Assembly (NCBI GenBank): GCA_963543015.1
Contig: CAUTYZ010000004.1
Span: forward strand, 62,001 to 126,000
Reading direction: 5' to 3'
Origin: Alloscardovia sp963543015
GTDB lineage: Bacteria; Actinomycetota; Actinomycetes; Actinomycetales; Bifidobacteriaceae
DNA length: 64,000 bases
Shown piece by piece: positions 33,593-41,800 of the stretch; the stretch's first letter is position 1; every line of letters starts with the position of its first letter. The notes under the pieces are model-generated. The model worked only from the letters and a program-made list of their open reading frames with translations, searched no databases and was not told the DNA's origin. Both the position numbers and the translations under genes were made by a program.

Positions 33593-36500
33593 ATGGCTTA
33601 CGAAGTGGGCGCGGGAAAGCTAAGTATTTTCCCGGTCATGAACGGCTTCAAGAAATCCGTTAATAAAGAAGTCGATTCAGCTACAAAAGAAGGCTCTAAT
33701 CGTTTTCGTAAGGGCTTCGATGGTAACAAGCTGGGGTCTTCTTTCGGGGTGAGCTTTAAGACCTCCTTTAACTCTGCCTCAGGCAAGGATTTCTTAACAC
33801 CGTTTAAGGAATCGGCACGAAAGGCTTCTAGCCAGGCTAAATCAGCATTGCTCGATTATAAGGCTGCAGTTGTGAACTCTCAGGCTGCACAAGATAAGAT
33901 GAATGCTGCTATTGAAAAGTATGGTGCTAACTCGACTCAGGCTCAGAAAGCGGCGATTGCTTTTGAAAAAGCTGAGCTGCGTAAAGCGAATGCTCTCGAG
34001 AAATCCAACGCTGCCGCTGAGAAAGCGAAAATTGCGCAAGAGACCCTCAAGGCAGCAACCGAAGAATACAATCGTTCGAATACGAGCATTCTGGGAATTT
34101 TGAAAGCTGTAGCGTCGAACCTCGGCAACGGGTTCAAAGGTATCGATAATGTTAAAAACTCAACCCAGAATCTCTCCTCAGCTTTCGGCCAGCTCGCACG
34201 AGCTTTGCTAGGCGTTGACACGATCTGGATACCACTCATACAAAAAATGGGAAGCATGAGCACATCCATGTTCACCACCATTACTGGCCAGCTCGCTCAA
34301 TTTGGAGCGAAAATCAACAACAGTCTGCAAGCTGCTATTAACAACATTCAAAAAGCGCTCTCCGGCATAGGAGCAAAGCTCTCCTCTATCTTCGGTCCAA
34401 TCGGCTCATCCATCGCAAGCTTCTGGACTAAACTCACCACTCCAATCGCCAACTTCGGACAAATGATTGGATCCAAAATTAGCGCAGCATTCAGCACCGT
34501 CTCCGCAAAAGTCGGAGCATTCTTCGCACCAATCACCTCCAGAATCAGCGCAGCAGTAACCCCAATCGTCAACGCCGCAAAAACCACCTGGACAAACTAC
34601 ACAACCGGCGTCAAAACCGCCATCAACAACGTAGTATCCACACTCCCACCAAGTGTCCAAAAAGTCGTCAACACATCAGGAAACCTCCTCGGAACCCTCG
34701 CCGCGAAAGCCGGCAACGCATTCAAAAACGCAGGAACCGGAGTCCTCAAAGGAATCAAATCCATCGCAACCGGAAGCATGGCAATCCTCTCTGCAGGCGC
34801 GCTCGCTTTGGGTGGGGCGATTCTTGCGACGGGTAAGCAGGCTCTTGCTGCTTATGCGACGTGGGAGCAGGCTGTCGGCGGTGTAGATACCCTCTTCAAA
34901 GATGCTTCAGGAACTGTTCAACAGTACGCTGCAGGAGCATATAAAACTGCGGGTATTTCCGCGAACGATTATATGAATCAGGTGACATCTTTTGCTGCAA
35001 GCCTCGTCTCATCTCTTGGCGGCGATACTCGAAAGGCTGCCGAGCTCGGCAATACCGCAATCCTCGATATGAGCGATAATGCGAACAAGATGGGCACGAG
35101 TATTGACTCAATCCAGCAAACCTATCAGTCGTTAGCTCGTGGCAATTACGCTATGCTCGATAACTTGAAGCTGGGCTATGGTGGTACCAAGAGCGAAATG
35201 AAGAGACTCATCAGTGATGCAAACAAGCTGCGTGAGGCGAACGGTCAAGCCGGCGACTTAACCATCGATAAGTTTAGCGACGTTGTCACAGCTATTCACC
35301 TTGTTCAGCAGCAGATGGGCATTACAGGCACGACTGCTCGTGAAGCTGCAACCACTATCGAAGGTTCTGTGAACTCGATGAAGGCTGCATGGAACAACTG
35401 GCTTGCAGGCTTAGGACAAAACAATGCTGATATGGCTGATTTGTCGAAGCAGCTTACAGAATCCATCGCAACCGCTTTGAAGAATATTTTGCCTCGCATT
35501 GGTCAAATCATTAAAGGGATTGTTTCTGCAATCCCGAGCATGTTCGAGGGACTCGTGTCAGCGCTTCCTAAGCCGTTCCAAGATGCCATTAACGGCATAA
35601 TGAACATTTTCCAACGCTTAGGAAAAGCGTTCCAACCGTTACAAAAAGCGATCGCACCGTTAACGACAGCATTCGTCGCTCTGGGCGCTGAAGGTATCGG
35701 CGGACTACTCACAAAACTGCCATTTGTAGGCGAGCTCTTCGAAGGGTTAATGGGCCCGTTGAAATTCTTGAGCGGACCAATCGGCATCATCCTAGCACTC
35801 TTGGTGCAACTGGTAGCGACGAGCCCACAGCTACAGAAGACGTTCGGCAAGCTCGGCAGTGATGTTATGAAAGCGCTGGGAGATTCGTTTAATCAGCTTC
35901 TACCAGTCTTGCAATCATTAATGGGGGTGTTTAACCAGCTCATTAACGCTGTCACACCTCTCGTCACGCAGATTTTGCAGCAAATCGTGCCACTGCTCAG
36001 CCCTATCATTACCATGTTGATCAGCACGCTCACTCCAGTGTTAAAGACCATCATGGATGTGGGAACCCAGCTCCTTGTCTCCATCAGTCAGCTCATTACA
36101 GCACTCTCACCAGTGATTATTGGCATTATTCAAACAATCATTCAAGTATTGCAGTCGATTATGCCAGTCATCCAAGCACTACTGACAGGAGCGGCATGGT
36201 GCATTAACGCAGCAGTGAAATTGATAAGCGCTATACTCGTCCCAATTATCAACTTCATAGCCCAAGTCGTTCGCGACAACATGGGGACAATCCAGGGAAT
36301 TCTCCAAAATATCCAAGGAGTTATCCAAGGAGTTGTCAACTTCGTCACAGCAATCATCAGGGGCGACTGGCTAGGCGCATGGAACGCGTTCAAAGACATC
36401 CTCTCCAACGCTGCAGGAGCTGTCGGCGGAGCATTAACCGGCGTCAAAGACGCAATAACCCGTATCTTCTCCAACGCAGGCAACTGGCTCAAGGATGCAG

Positions 36501-36916
36501 GACAAAAAATCGTCTCTGGACTCATCGACGGTATCAAATCCATGGCACAAAACGCAGGCAACGCTATCAAAGGCGTTATGGACACCATCGCCAAATTCAT
36601 CCCACATTCTCCAGCTAAAAAGGGCCCATTTAGCGGACACGGATGGACACCATACTCCGGACAAGCCCTCGTCGAAGGACTCGCAGAAGGCATCACCACA
36701 GCCACACCACACGCCGCGCTCGCTATGAGGCGTACTATGCAAGGCATTCATAGCCAGCTCAACGGCGTAGGTGCGAAGGCGTTGAATGTGAACGGTACTG
36801 CTGGAACTGCTGGTGTTAATGGTTCTGGCTTGAACGTGGTTCAGAATATTAGTGTTCCAGATCCACTTGCAGCAGGGCGTGCTGGCGTTCAAATGCTCAA
36901 CATGGCAATCGCATAA
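33593..36916 (+). CDS. tape measure protein
   Basis: At 1107 residues the largest product; it sets tail length (roughly 0.15 nm per residue, so about 165 nm) and is ejected during infection. Visible are an N-terminal coiled coil (~60-170, Ala/Lys/Glu-rich), a PhageMin_Tail-type core (TWEQAVGGVDTLFKDASG ... MLDNLKLGYGGTKSEMKRLI), long hydrophobic helices (e.g. IIPLLSPIITMLISTLTPVL region) and a C-terminal FIPHSPAKKGPFSG. A strong AAGGAGG precedes it. Two sharp composition flips occur at 34799 and 36716. Confidence 0.95.
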   Translation: MAYEVGAGKLSIFPVMNGFKKSVNKEVDSATKEGSNRFRKGFDGNKLGSSFGVSFKTSFNSASGKDFLTPFKESARKASSQAKSALLDYKAAVVNSQAAQDKMNAAIEKYGANSTQAQKAAIAFEKAELRKANALEKSNAAAEKAKIAQETLKAATEEYNRSNTSILGILKAVASNLGNGFKGIDNVKNSTQNLSSAFGQLARALLGVDTIWIPLIQKMGSMSTSMFTTITGQLAQFGAKINNSLQAAINNIQKALSGIGAKLSSIFGPIGSSIASFWTKLTTPIANFGQMIGSKISAAFSTVSAKVGAFFAPITSRISAAVTPIVNAAKTTWTNYTTGVKTAINNVVSTLPPSVQKVVNTSGNLLGTLAAKAGNAFKNAGTGVLKGIKSIATGSMAILSAGALALGGAILATGKQALAAYATWEQAVGGVDTLFKDASGTVQQYAAGAYKTAGISANDYMNQVTSFAASLVSSLGGDTRKAAELGNTAILDMSDNANKMGTSIDSIQQTYQSLARGNYAMLDNLKLGYGGTKSEMKRLISDANKLREANGQAGDLTIDKFSDVVTAIHLVQQQMGITGTTAREAATTIEGSVNSMKAAWNNWLAGLGQNNADMADLSKQLTESIATALKNILPRIGQIIKGIVSAIPSMFEGLVSALPKPFQDAINGIMNIFQRLGKAFQPLQKAIAPLTTAFVALGAEGIGGLLTKLPFVGELFEGLMGPLKFLSGPIGIILALLVQLVATSPQLQKTFGKLGSDVMKALGDSFNQLLPVLQSLMGVFNQLINAVTPLVTQILQQIVPLLSPIITMLISTLTPVLKTIMDVGTQLLVSISQLITALSPVIIGIIQTIIQVLQSIMPVIQALLTGAAWCINAAVKLISAILVPIINFIAQVVRDNMGTIQGILQNIQGVIQGVVNFVTAIIRGDWLGAWNAFKDILSNAAGAVGGALTGVKDAITRIFSNAGNWLKDAGQKIVSGLIDGIKSMAQNAGNAIKGVMDTIAKFIPHSPAKKGPFSGHGWTPYSGQALVEGLAEGITTATPHAALAMRRTMQGIHSQLNGVGAKALNVNGTAGTAGVNGSGLNVVQNISVPDPLAAGRAGVQMLNMAIA

Positions 36917-36933
36917 TTTAGAAGGGACTTCTC

Positions 36934-37818
36934 ATGATTTACGCTTTTCAAGACCTCGGCTATCAAGTCACCATTGGCGATTTACGTCTCTATGGTGAGC
37001 CGGATGATGATGGTGTGGCTTGGGGAGTTCGTGGAGACGTTGAGGGGTGGGATGATTCAGCAGATACCACCCTCAACGTTTCTGAGCGTATCTGGGGCAA
37101 CGGCACGTACAGTAATAATGCGTTTGATAAGGGTAAAAGCTACGTGGTTAACGGGCAATTCACCTACCCAGACGTTGAAGCGTATCATGCTGCATGCGCT
37201 CGATTGAAAAAGGCTGTCAGCAACGAGTACACGCGTCTGATTGTTAATGATCATGGTGTGAGCTTACAAACGCTCGTCAAGCGTGAGACAGCAATCACAT
37301 TCAAACGTAAGGCAGGCAACTGGGTACTCTTCACTTTCCAAGTGCATGCGGATTCACCGTACAGGTATGCCAGCGACAGCATTGTGTCAGGCTCTACAGG
37401 ATTACCATCCACATCTGGTGGATTCACCTACCCGTATCAATTCGAAAACGGCAATACACCATCCCAGTGGGTGTTTGATGAGACAGTAATCAGTGGGAAG
37501 CTCACTCTCACTAGTCACGGCTCAGCACCGTCGAACACGATTATTCGCATAGATGGCCCAGTGGTCAATCCTCGCGTGGAACATCAGGCTACAGGTCGAG
37601 CGATGAGCGCTCAAGTTACCCTCGGCGCAGGGCATTATCTCCTCTTCGATATGGGGAGTCGCCAAATCTTAGAAGACGGCACAAACCCACGTCAAGCAAT
37701 CATGCAAAACAGACAATGGCAAGCAGCACTCCAAGGAGAGAACACGTGGCTCTTCTCCAGCGCAGACAACAGCACCAGCGCCAGACTCACCGTAAGCTTT
37801 AGAGAGGCATACTTATAA
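36934..37818 (+). CDS. distal tail protein (Dit-like)
   Basis: A 294-residue protein following the tape measure, in the place of Dit, which forms the hexameric hub between tube and baseplate. GKSYVVNGQFTYPDVEAYHAACARLKKAV and the later galectin-like beta region (LTLTSHGSAPSNTIIRIDGP) are typical. Its stop overlaps the next ATG by one base. Confidence 0.8.
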   Translation: MIYAFQDLGYQVTIGDLRLYGEPDDDGVAWGVRGDVEGWDDSADTTLNVSERIWGNGTYSNNAFDKGKSYVVNGQFTYPDVEAYHAACARLKKAVSNEYTRLIVNDHGVSLQTLVKRETAITFKRKAGNWVLFTFQVHADSPYRYASDSIVSGSTGLPSTSGGFTYPYQFENGNTPSQWVFDETVISGKLTLTSHGSAPSNTIIRIDGPVVNPRVEHQATGRAMSAQVTLGAGHYLLFDMGSRQILEDGTNPRQAIMQNRQWQAALQGENTWLFSSADNSTSARLTVSFREAYL

Positions 37819-38909
37819 TGACCAACTACACATGGTTATCCGTCAGCACCATCGACGGGCATGTCATCGCAGAAATACCATCCGTCGAATGCTCTACCCT
37901 CGAAGTGAGGATGATGGAAGGCACCACCGCCACAGCAACAATCCCATGGCAAGACATCCTCACCATCAACTGGGAAGAAGCAACCAACCCCTACGCTGCA
38001 GCACTCCTCCTCGTCGGCCAAGACAACCCAGACACCCCACTCTGGGGTGGGATCATCATCAGCCGCACGCGCTCGCTAGGAAGCTCAACCATCAGTCTCA
38101 AGCTCGGCACATGGGAATACCTGCTAGCCAAATACCCCGTCGGAGACGACAGTTATACGAATACTGATCAGAACAGTATCGTCGCACAGCTCGTCACCAA
38201 ATGGGCAATCACTGGCAAAAACAACAGTCTCGAAATCGCCGTCAGCGCATCCACTAGAAAACGCGACGACACTGACCACAAAGAATCCGACAACAAAAGC
38301 GTACTCAGCTGCATACAAGCGCTCGCAGGCGTCATCAATGGACCCGAATGGTACATCAGCTGGACACGTCGAAACCTCGCATACAAGCCACTCCTCACCA
38401 TCGCTGACCACATCGGAAGCCAAAACGGCAAATACGTTCTCAGCGTCGACAACCTCACAGAATTCTCGGTCAACGAAGCATGGGAAGAAGGCTACGCAGC
38501 AAACACCGTCCAAGCATACTCCAGCCCAGCAAGCGAAGAAAACGATGCTGTCCAACCAAAAAGCCAATGGTACACATACAAAGACAATACTCGCCCAGTA
38601 CTCCCCTACAGATTCCAACCCTCAACCAGCATCACCAACATCGAAACCCTCAACCAGCATGCCCAAGCAAAGCTCCACCAGCTCTACAACGGCACAACCA
38701 CAGTCACCATCAGCTTCGCGCTCGCTGTTGCTCCACGTTTGGGGATTGATTGGGATTTGGGGGATGTGTTGTCGTGGGATTTGAGCGAGGCGCAAAGTGA
38801 GTTAACGAACTTTACGACAGGCAACGTGCGCTTTATCGGGTACACGATTGACTTGTCTCAATCCACATTAACGCCGTATCTGCAGAATGAGGGAGAAATC
38901 GAATGGTAG
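37818..38909 (+). CDS. baseplate hub / tail-associated protein (Tal-like)
   Basis: A 363-residue protein after Dit with the features of gp27/Tal-like hub proteins of actinobacterial phages: an N-terminal tube-like fold (SVECSTLEVRMMEGTTATATIPW), WGGIIISRTRSL and a C-terminal repeat of the fold (IDWDLGDVLSWDL). No endopeptidase domain is attached. The strongest composition flip in the window lies at 38718: 21 of 25 codons before end in C/A, 22 of 25 after end in T/G. Confidence 0.75.
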   Translation: MTNYTWLSVSTIDGHVIAEIPSVECSTLEVRMMEGTTATATIPWQDILTINWEEATNPYAAALLLVGQDNPDTPLWGGIIISRTRSLGSSTISLKLGTWEYLLAKYPVGDDSYTNTDQNSIVAQLVTKWAITGKNNSLEIAVSASTRKRDDTDHKESDNKSVLSCIQALAGVINGPEWYISWTRRNLAYKPLLTIADHIGSQNGKYVLSVDNLTEFSVNEAWEEGYAANTVQAYSSPASEENDAVQPKSQWYTYKDNTRPVLPYRFQPSTSITNIETLNQHAQAKLHQLYNGTTTVTISFALAVAPRLGIDWDLGDVLSWDLSEAQSELTNFTTGNVRFIGYTIDLSQSTLTPYLQNEGEIEW

Positions 38910-39637
38910 GCACTATCAATTATCCGATTGGTGAAGATGAGATTCCTCGCCGTCTCGCACAGTTACAAACACAGATTGACGAGAATAGTGCAAGCGTGGT
39001 CAAAAGCATTATCCCAATCGTCAAAGAAGCTATTGATGCAAGAGATAACATTAACACGCTTCTGCATAATCTCGACAGTCGAGTCCAGGAGTCTATCCAG
39101 GCTAACTCGTACACGAAGCAAGAAATCGAACAACGCGCATCCACCGCAAACAACGGAATCCTCCAACCCGCCAACGGCGGTACAGGCACAAACAATGCTT
39201 ACAATCGTGATGTGGGCTCCGTCACCCGTCGAGCCGTCTGGATGGATAATAACGGCAAACTCGGCTACGCACTCTCCTCCGTCCGCGGCAAAAAGAACGT
39301 CAAACCCACCCACGTGTCCGAAGCAATGCTGCGCGCCGTCGAAATCGTCGACTACCAATACAAAGACGACTCAGACACCACCCCACCACAAATCGGAGTC
39401 ATCGCCGAGCAAGTTCAAACCCACATCCCCCAAAGCATGATCTACACGTCAGCAGACGGATACGACGAAGATATCGACAACCCCGAAGATATCAAAATCG
39501 AAGGCGTCGAAATGAGCCTCTTCGGCATCCTCGGACTACGCCTCGCCCAGCTCGAAGCAAATCGAATAGACCACCTCGAACAACAAATCCACACACTCCA
39601 AAAACGCATCAACCAACTCGAACAACACAAGGAGTAG
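38903..39637 (+). CDS. tail fibre/spike with S74 self-cleaving chaperone
   Basis: A 244-residue fibre protein: an N-terminal helical part, a fibre-type linker NGGTGTNNAY (91-100), then an S74 intramolecular chaperone domain. The auto-cleavage dyad appears as Ser125 and Lys130 in SSVRGKKNV. The C-terminus (EANRIDHLEQQIHTLQKRINQLEQ) is a coiled coil that drives trimerisation before release. It overlaps the previous gene by seven bases. A short adapter role for the following receptor-binding protein is possible. Confidence 0.8.
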   Translation: MVGTINYPIGEDEIPRRLAQLQTQIDENSASVVKSIIPIVKEAIDARDNINTLLHNLDSRVQESIQANSYTKQEIEQRASTANNGILQPANGGTGTNNAYNRDVGSVTRRAVWMDNNGKLGYALSSVRGKKNVKPTHVSEAMLRAVEIVDYQYKDDSDTTPPQIGVIAEQVQTHIPQSMIYTSADGYDEDIDNPEDIKIEGVEMSLFGILGLRLAQLEANRIDHLEQQIHTLQKRINQLEQHKE

Positions 39638-39644
39638 TACCATC

Positions 39645-40550
39645 ATGCCAGCAATCGCGCACCCACTCACCGGCAACATCGCCTACACCGCAAGCACCTT
39701 CCGCAAAACCGTCAACAGCATAATCACCCCAACCGATGGGACAGCATTCGGAAGCATCCAAGGCATCCGACAAGGCGCACCAACACCACTCGTCACCATC
39801 GACGGTGTCACGCTCACCATCCACCCACACGCAGGCATCCTCAACCCCTTCGCCGGCGAAGGCGCCTACACCTACGCCATCACCGACAACACCACACTAC
39901 GCATCCAAAGTCTCACCCAAAACTATAAGATCGCGCTCGCGTTGTCTGATCCGTCTGTGGGGCGTGGGTCTACTCCAAAGCTTGAGGCAACCGTCTATCC
40001 TTATTCCACGTCGAATATGAGTATTCCAGGGCTCGTCATCGCTGAAGTCAAATCCGGAACAGTGAGTGATGTAGCTCCACGGCTATCGATGCAGTGCATG
40101 ATCACAGTGCAGACGAAGGAACAGCTGGCAACGCTCAATGTTGCAGAGGGGCAGGAAGCCCTCGTGTCTTCAACGAACGAAGCCTTCCGTTACACCGGAA
40201 ATACATGGGAACATAATCTTAATTATCAGCTCACTCACGCTTCAACGTTGGAGTGGAAGCCTCCATATTCAACGTCAACAATCCAGTTCGCGAGGGTCGG
40301 CAACATGGTTTTTGTCAACGGCAACGTGAAGTTCTCTCAAAGTGGTGTAAACAATTATCAGAAAGTGAATGAGACTATTCCTGTGGGGTATCGTCCAATC
40401 ACAGTGAATAGTCCTATTCACTTCCTTGGTTCACAGTTTGCGTGCTTGTGTGACCCGCAAGGTGGAGTGACAGCGTTAGGCAATCCGAATAGTGGGTATT
40501 CGAGTGCTCAAGGCGCATGGGTGACAAGCGACCCACTCCCAGCTGTTTAA
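39645..40550 (+). CDS. receptor-binding protein, expressed version of an invertible cassette
   Basis: A 301-residue protein at the end of the tail genes. The N-terminal ~180 residues likely attach to the tail; the rest from EHNLNYQLTHASTLEW to the end is a beta-rich receptor-binding module. The codons for HNLNY lie in a 22-bp inverted repeat shared with a reverse-strand gene tail (40547-40912), so inversion would exchange the C-terminal module in frame. This points to host-range switching. Confidence 0.8.
   Translation: MPAIAHPLTGNIAYTASTFRKTVNSIITPTDGTAFGSIQGIRQGAPTPLVTIDGVTLTIHPHAGILNPFAGEGAYTYAITDNTTLRIQSLTQNYKIALALSDPSVGRGSTPKLEATVYPYSTSNMSIPGLVIAEVKSGTVSDVAPRLSMQCMITVQTKEQLATLNVAEGQEALVSSTNEAFRYTGNTWEHNLNYQLTHASTLEWKPPYSTSTIQFARVGNMVFVNGNVKFSQSGVNNYQKVNETIPVGYRPITVNSPIHFLGSQFACLCDPQGGVTALGNPNSGYSSAQGAWVTSDPLPAV
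40211..40232 (+). repeat. left inverted repeat of the RBP cassette
   Basis: ACATAATCTTAATTATC followed by AGCTC. It matches 40874-40895 in inverted orientation at 21 of 22 positions and lies in codons for His-Asn-Leu-Asn-Tyr. Confidence 0.88.
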
Positions 40551-40912
40551 GCAGCTACATATGTGATTGTTTGCATAAAGCTCGACCATGTTAAGCTCTG
40601 TGAGGAGCTATACATGTGCTGAATCATAATCTCACCAGCTGTCGTGATACGAATGATACCCCATGAGCCGTTTTGTACGCCGAAAAGAGCTCTCTGCTCG
40701 ACTGCGGGACGATACTCAGCTTTTACAGTACCAATAACCACACCAGTGCTGCTGGTTGCAGAGTTTGAACCGTTGACAGTGATAGTGACGATTTTGCCTG
40801 CAGCGCTTCCGGCAAGCATTCCATTACTGCGAATATAGCCGTATTGAGCCGTTTCAATCACATCAACAGGTGCGAGCCGATAATTAAGATTATGTATAAA
40901 AACAGGGCACAT
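40547..40912 (-). CDS. silent alternative receptor-binding C-terminus
   Basis: A 121-residue reverse-strand frame lacking a phage-tail N-terminus and without a good ribosome site. From residue 6 it reads HNLNYRLAPVDVIETAQ..., in the same reading frame relation to the inverted repeat as the expressed receptor-binding gene reads HNLNYQLTHAS. It therefore is a spare C-terminal module rather than a free gene. The two modules stand tail to tail, their stop codons sharing the TTAA at 40547-40550. Confidence 0.82.
   Translation of the reverse strand: MCPVFIHNLNYRLAPVDVIETAQYGYIRSNGMLAGSAAGKIVTITVNGSNSATSSTGVVIGTVKAEYRPAVEQRALFGVQNGSWGIIRITTAGEIMIQHMYSSSQSLTWSSFMQTITYVAA
40874..40895 (-). repeat. 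right inverted repeat of the RBP cassette
   Basis: Reverse complement of the left repeat with one mismatch (CGGCTC instead of CAGCTC at the end). The segment between both repeats is about 640 bp. Confidence 0.88.
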
Positions 40913-40968
40913 TCAACACGAAAAATTCCCCACTCCCCTACTCTCTTCTTCCGAGAAGGATACTTTTT

Positions 40969-41469
40969 ATGATTCCTAATTTTCCAGAATTTCCCGATGG
41001 TACAGACCCATGGATTATAGCGTTCACCGTTATCGTCGTCAGCGTGGTTGTCACTGGTGCAACCGTAATCAAGCTATGGATCGAACAAGCAGATCGACGC
41101 AACGAAAAACGCACTGAAGCTGTCGATTTAAACAATCGTGAAGCGTTGGATAGGACGCTCGCAGAAACGCCTACCATGGTTGAAATTAAAGAGAAACTTG
41201 ACCGTGACTATACAGCGTTGCATGAACATTCCGAACGTTTGGACACGTTGCAGGCGACTGTGGATGACATGTATCTGGCACAAATGCGTGCACGCCTTTT
41301 TAATCACCCGAGAAGTCGCGCGGAGCATGAAGAGCTCTTGAGCGTGGGCGAAGTGTATGTCGCTCGCGGTGGCAACGGAGCCGGACACGTACGGTTGGAC
41401 TGGCTCAAGAAACGCTACGAACAGAGGCTCGAAAACGACGACTGGGATTACACAACACCCACTCAATGA
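40969..41469 (+). CDS. phage membrane protein with coiled coil (DUF2746-like)
   Basis: A 166-residue protein with one N-terminal TM helix (WIIAFTVIVVSVVVTGATVIKLWI) and a long charged helix (RRNEKRTEAVDLNN ... LDTLQATVDDMYLAQMRAR). Similar DUF2746-type proteins lie near lysis genes in actinobacteriophages. A role in lysis timing or as a holin partner is possible. GAGAAGG precedes the ATG. Confidence 0.68.
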   Translation: MIPNFPEFPDGTDPWIIAFTVIVVSVVVTGATVIKLWIEQADRRNEKRTEAVDLNNREALDRTLAETPTMVEIKEKLDRDYTALHEHSERLDTLQATVDDMYLAQMRARLFNHPRSRAEHEELLSVGEVYVARGGNGAGHVRLDWLKKRYEQRLENDDWDYTTPTQ

Positions 41470-41627
41470 TGGAGACGGCGAATCTGACGAAAAAACTGCA
41501 TAAACAATCATTGTGAAGAATTACTCGCCCATTTTTTAACTTTGTACCCTGAAGAAATCGCAACCATGTAGTTCATAACGAAATTCTTACACCCGAATGT
41601 TACACCCCAAAGAAAGGAGCCAGACAC
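41470..41627. other. non-coding gap before the small membrane gene
   Basis: About 160 bp with no gene that I can support. It becomes C/A rich near its right end. Confidence 0.4.
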
Positions 41628-41783
41628 ATGAAATTTCGAGACATTCTCGCAGCACTCACCATAATCACACTCGCGGGAATCCTCACAGGACTAGCCCTCT
41701 ACACACTCTTCACGCTTATAAAATACTTCGCGCTCGCGATTCTTATCTTTTTTAGCCTCACGTTTAGTGTGAGGCTTTTTTAA
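41628..41783 (+). CDS. 51-residue membrane peptide, holin-like, overlapping a terminator
   Basis: Too short for usual gene finders, but with AAAGGAG 9 nt before ATG 41628. The product MKFRDILAALTIITLAGIL... has two hydrophobic stretches (about residues 7-27 and 31-49) and ends RLF. Its last codons and stop lie inside a strong terminator hairpin and its T-run. It is just upstream of the lysin, so a small holin or antiholin is possible. GCGCTCGC (41730) encodes Ala-Leu-Ala within the second hydrophobic stretch. Confidence 0.6.
   Translation: MKFRDILAALTIITLAGILTGLALYTLFTLIKYFALAILIFFSLTFSVRLF
41754..41782 (+). terminator. strong terminator before the lysin gene
   Basis: AGCCTCAC (41754-41761) pairs with GTGAGGCT (41769-41776), loop 7 nt, followed by TTTTTT. 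It separates tail from lysis transcription and overlaps the end of the 51-residue gene. Confidence 0.88.
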
Positions 41784-41800
41784 TAGAAAGGAAAGTCATA

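Larger units (their letters stand above)
10826..41737 (+). repeat. GCGCTCGC octamer, 21 plus-strand copies marking composition flips
   Basis: Copies start at 10826, 11045, 11615, 13777, 14680, 16033, 18957, 20440, 25462, 25532, 27101, 30959, 31710, 33350, 34799, 36716, 38069, 38319, 38718, 39933 and 41730. I found none on the minus strand of the prophage; chance would give about 0.5 per strand. Most code for Ala-Leu-Ala (GCG CTC GCN), but 14680 is non-coding and 16033, 25532 and 38069 are in other frames. At most sites third positions change from C/A to T/G. Host copies (7597 minus, 45923 and 50369 plus) show no such flip. Another plus-strand copy at 44894 lies just right of the prophage. Confidence 0.88.

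Noticed and set aside
40547..40912. Reverse frame as an independent phage gene
   Set aside because: No ribosome site and sequence continuity with the receptor-binding gene through the inverted repeat; treated as a silent module.
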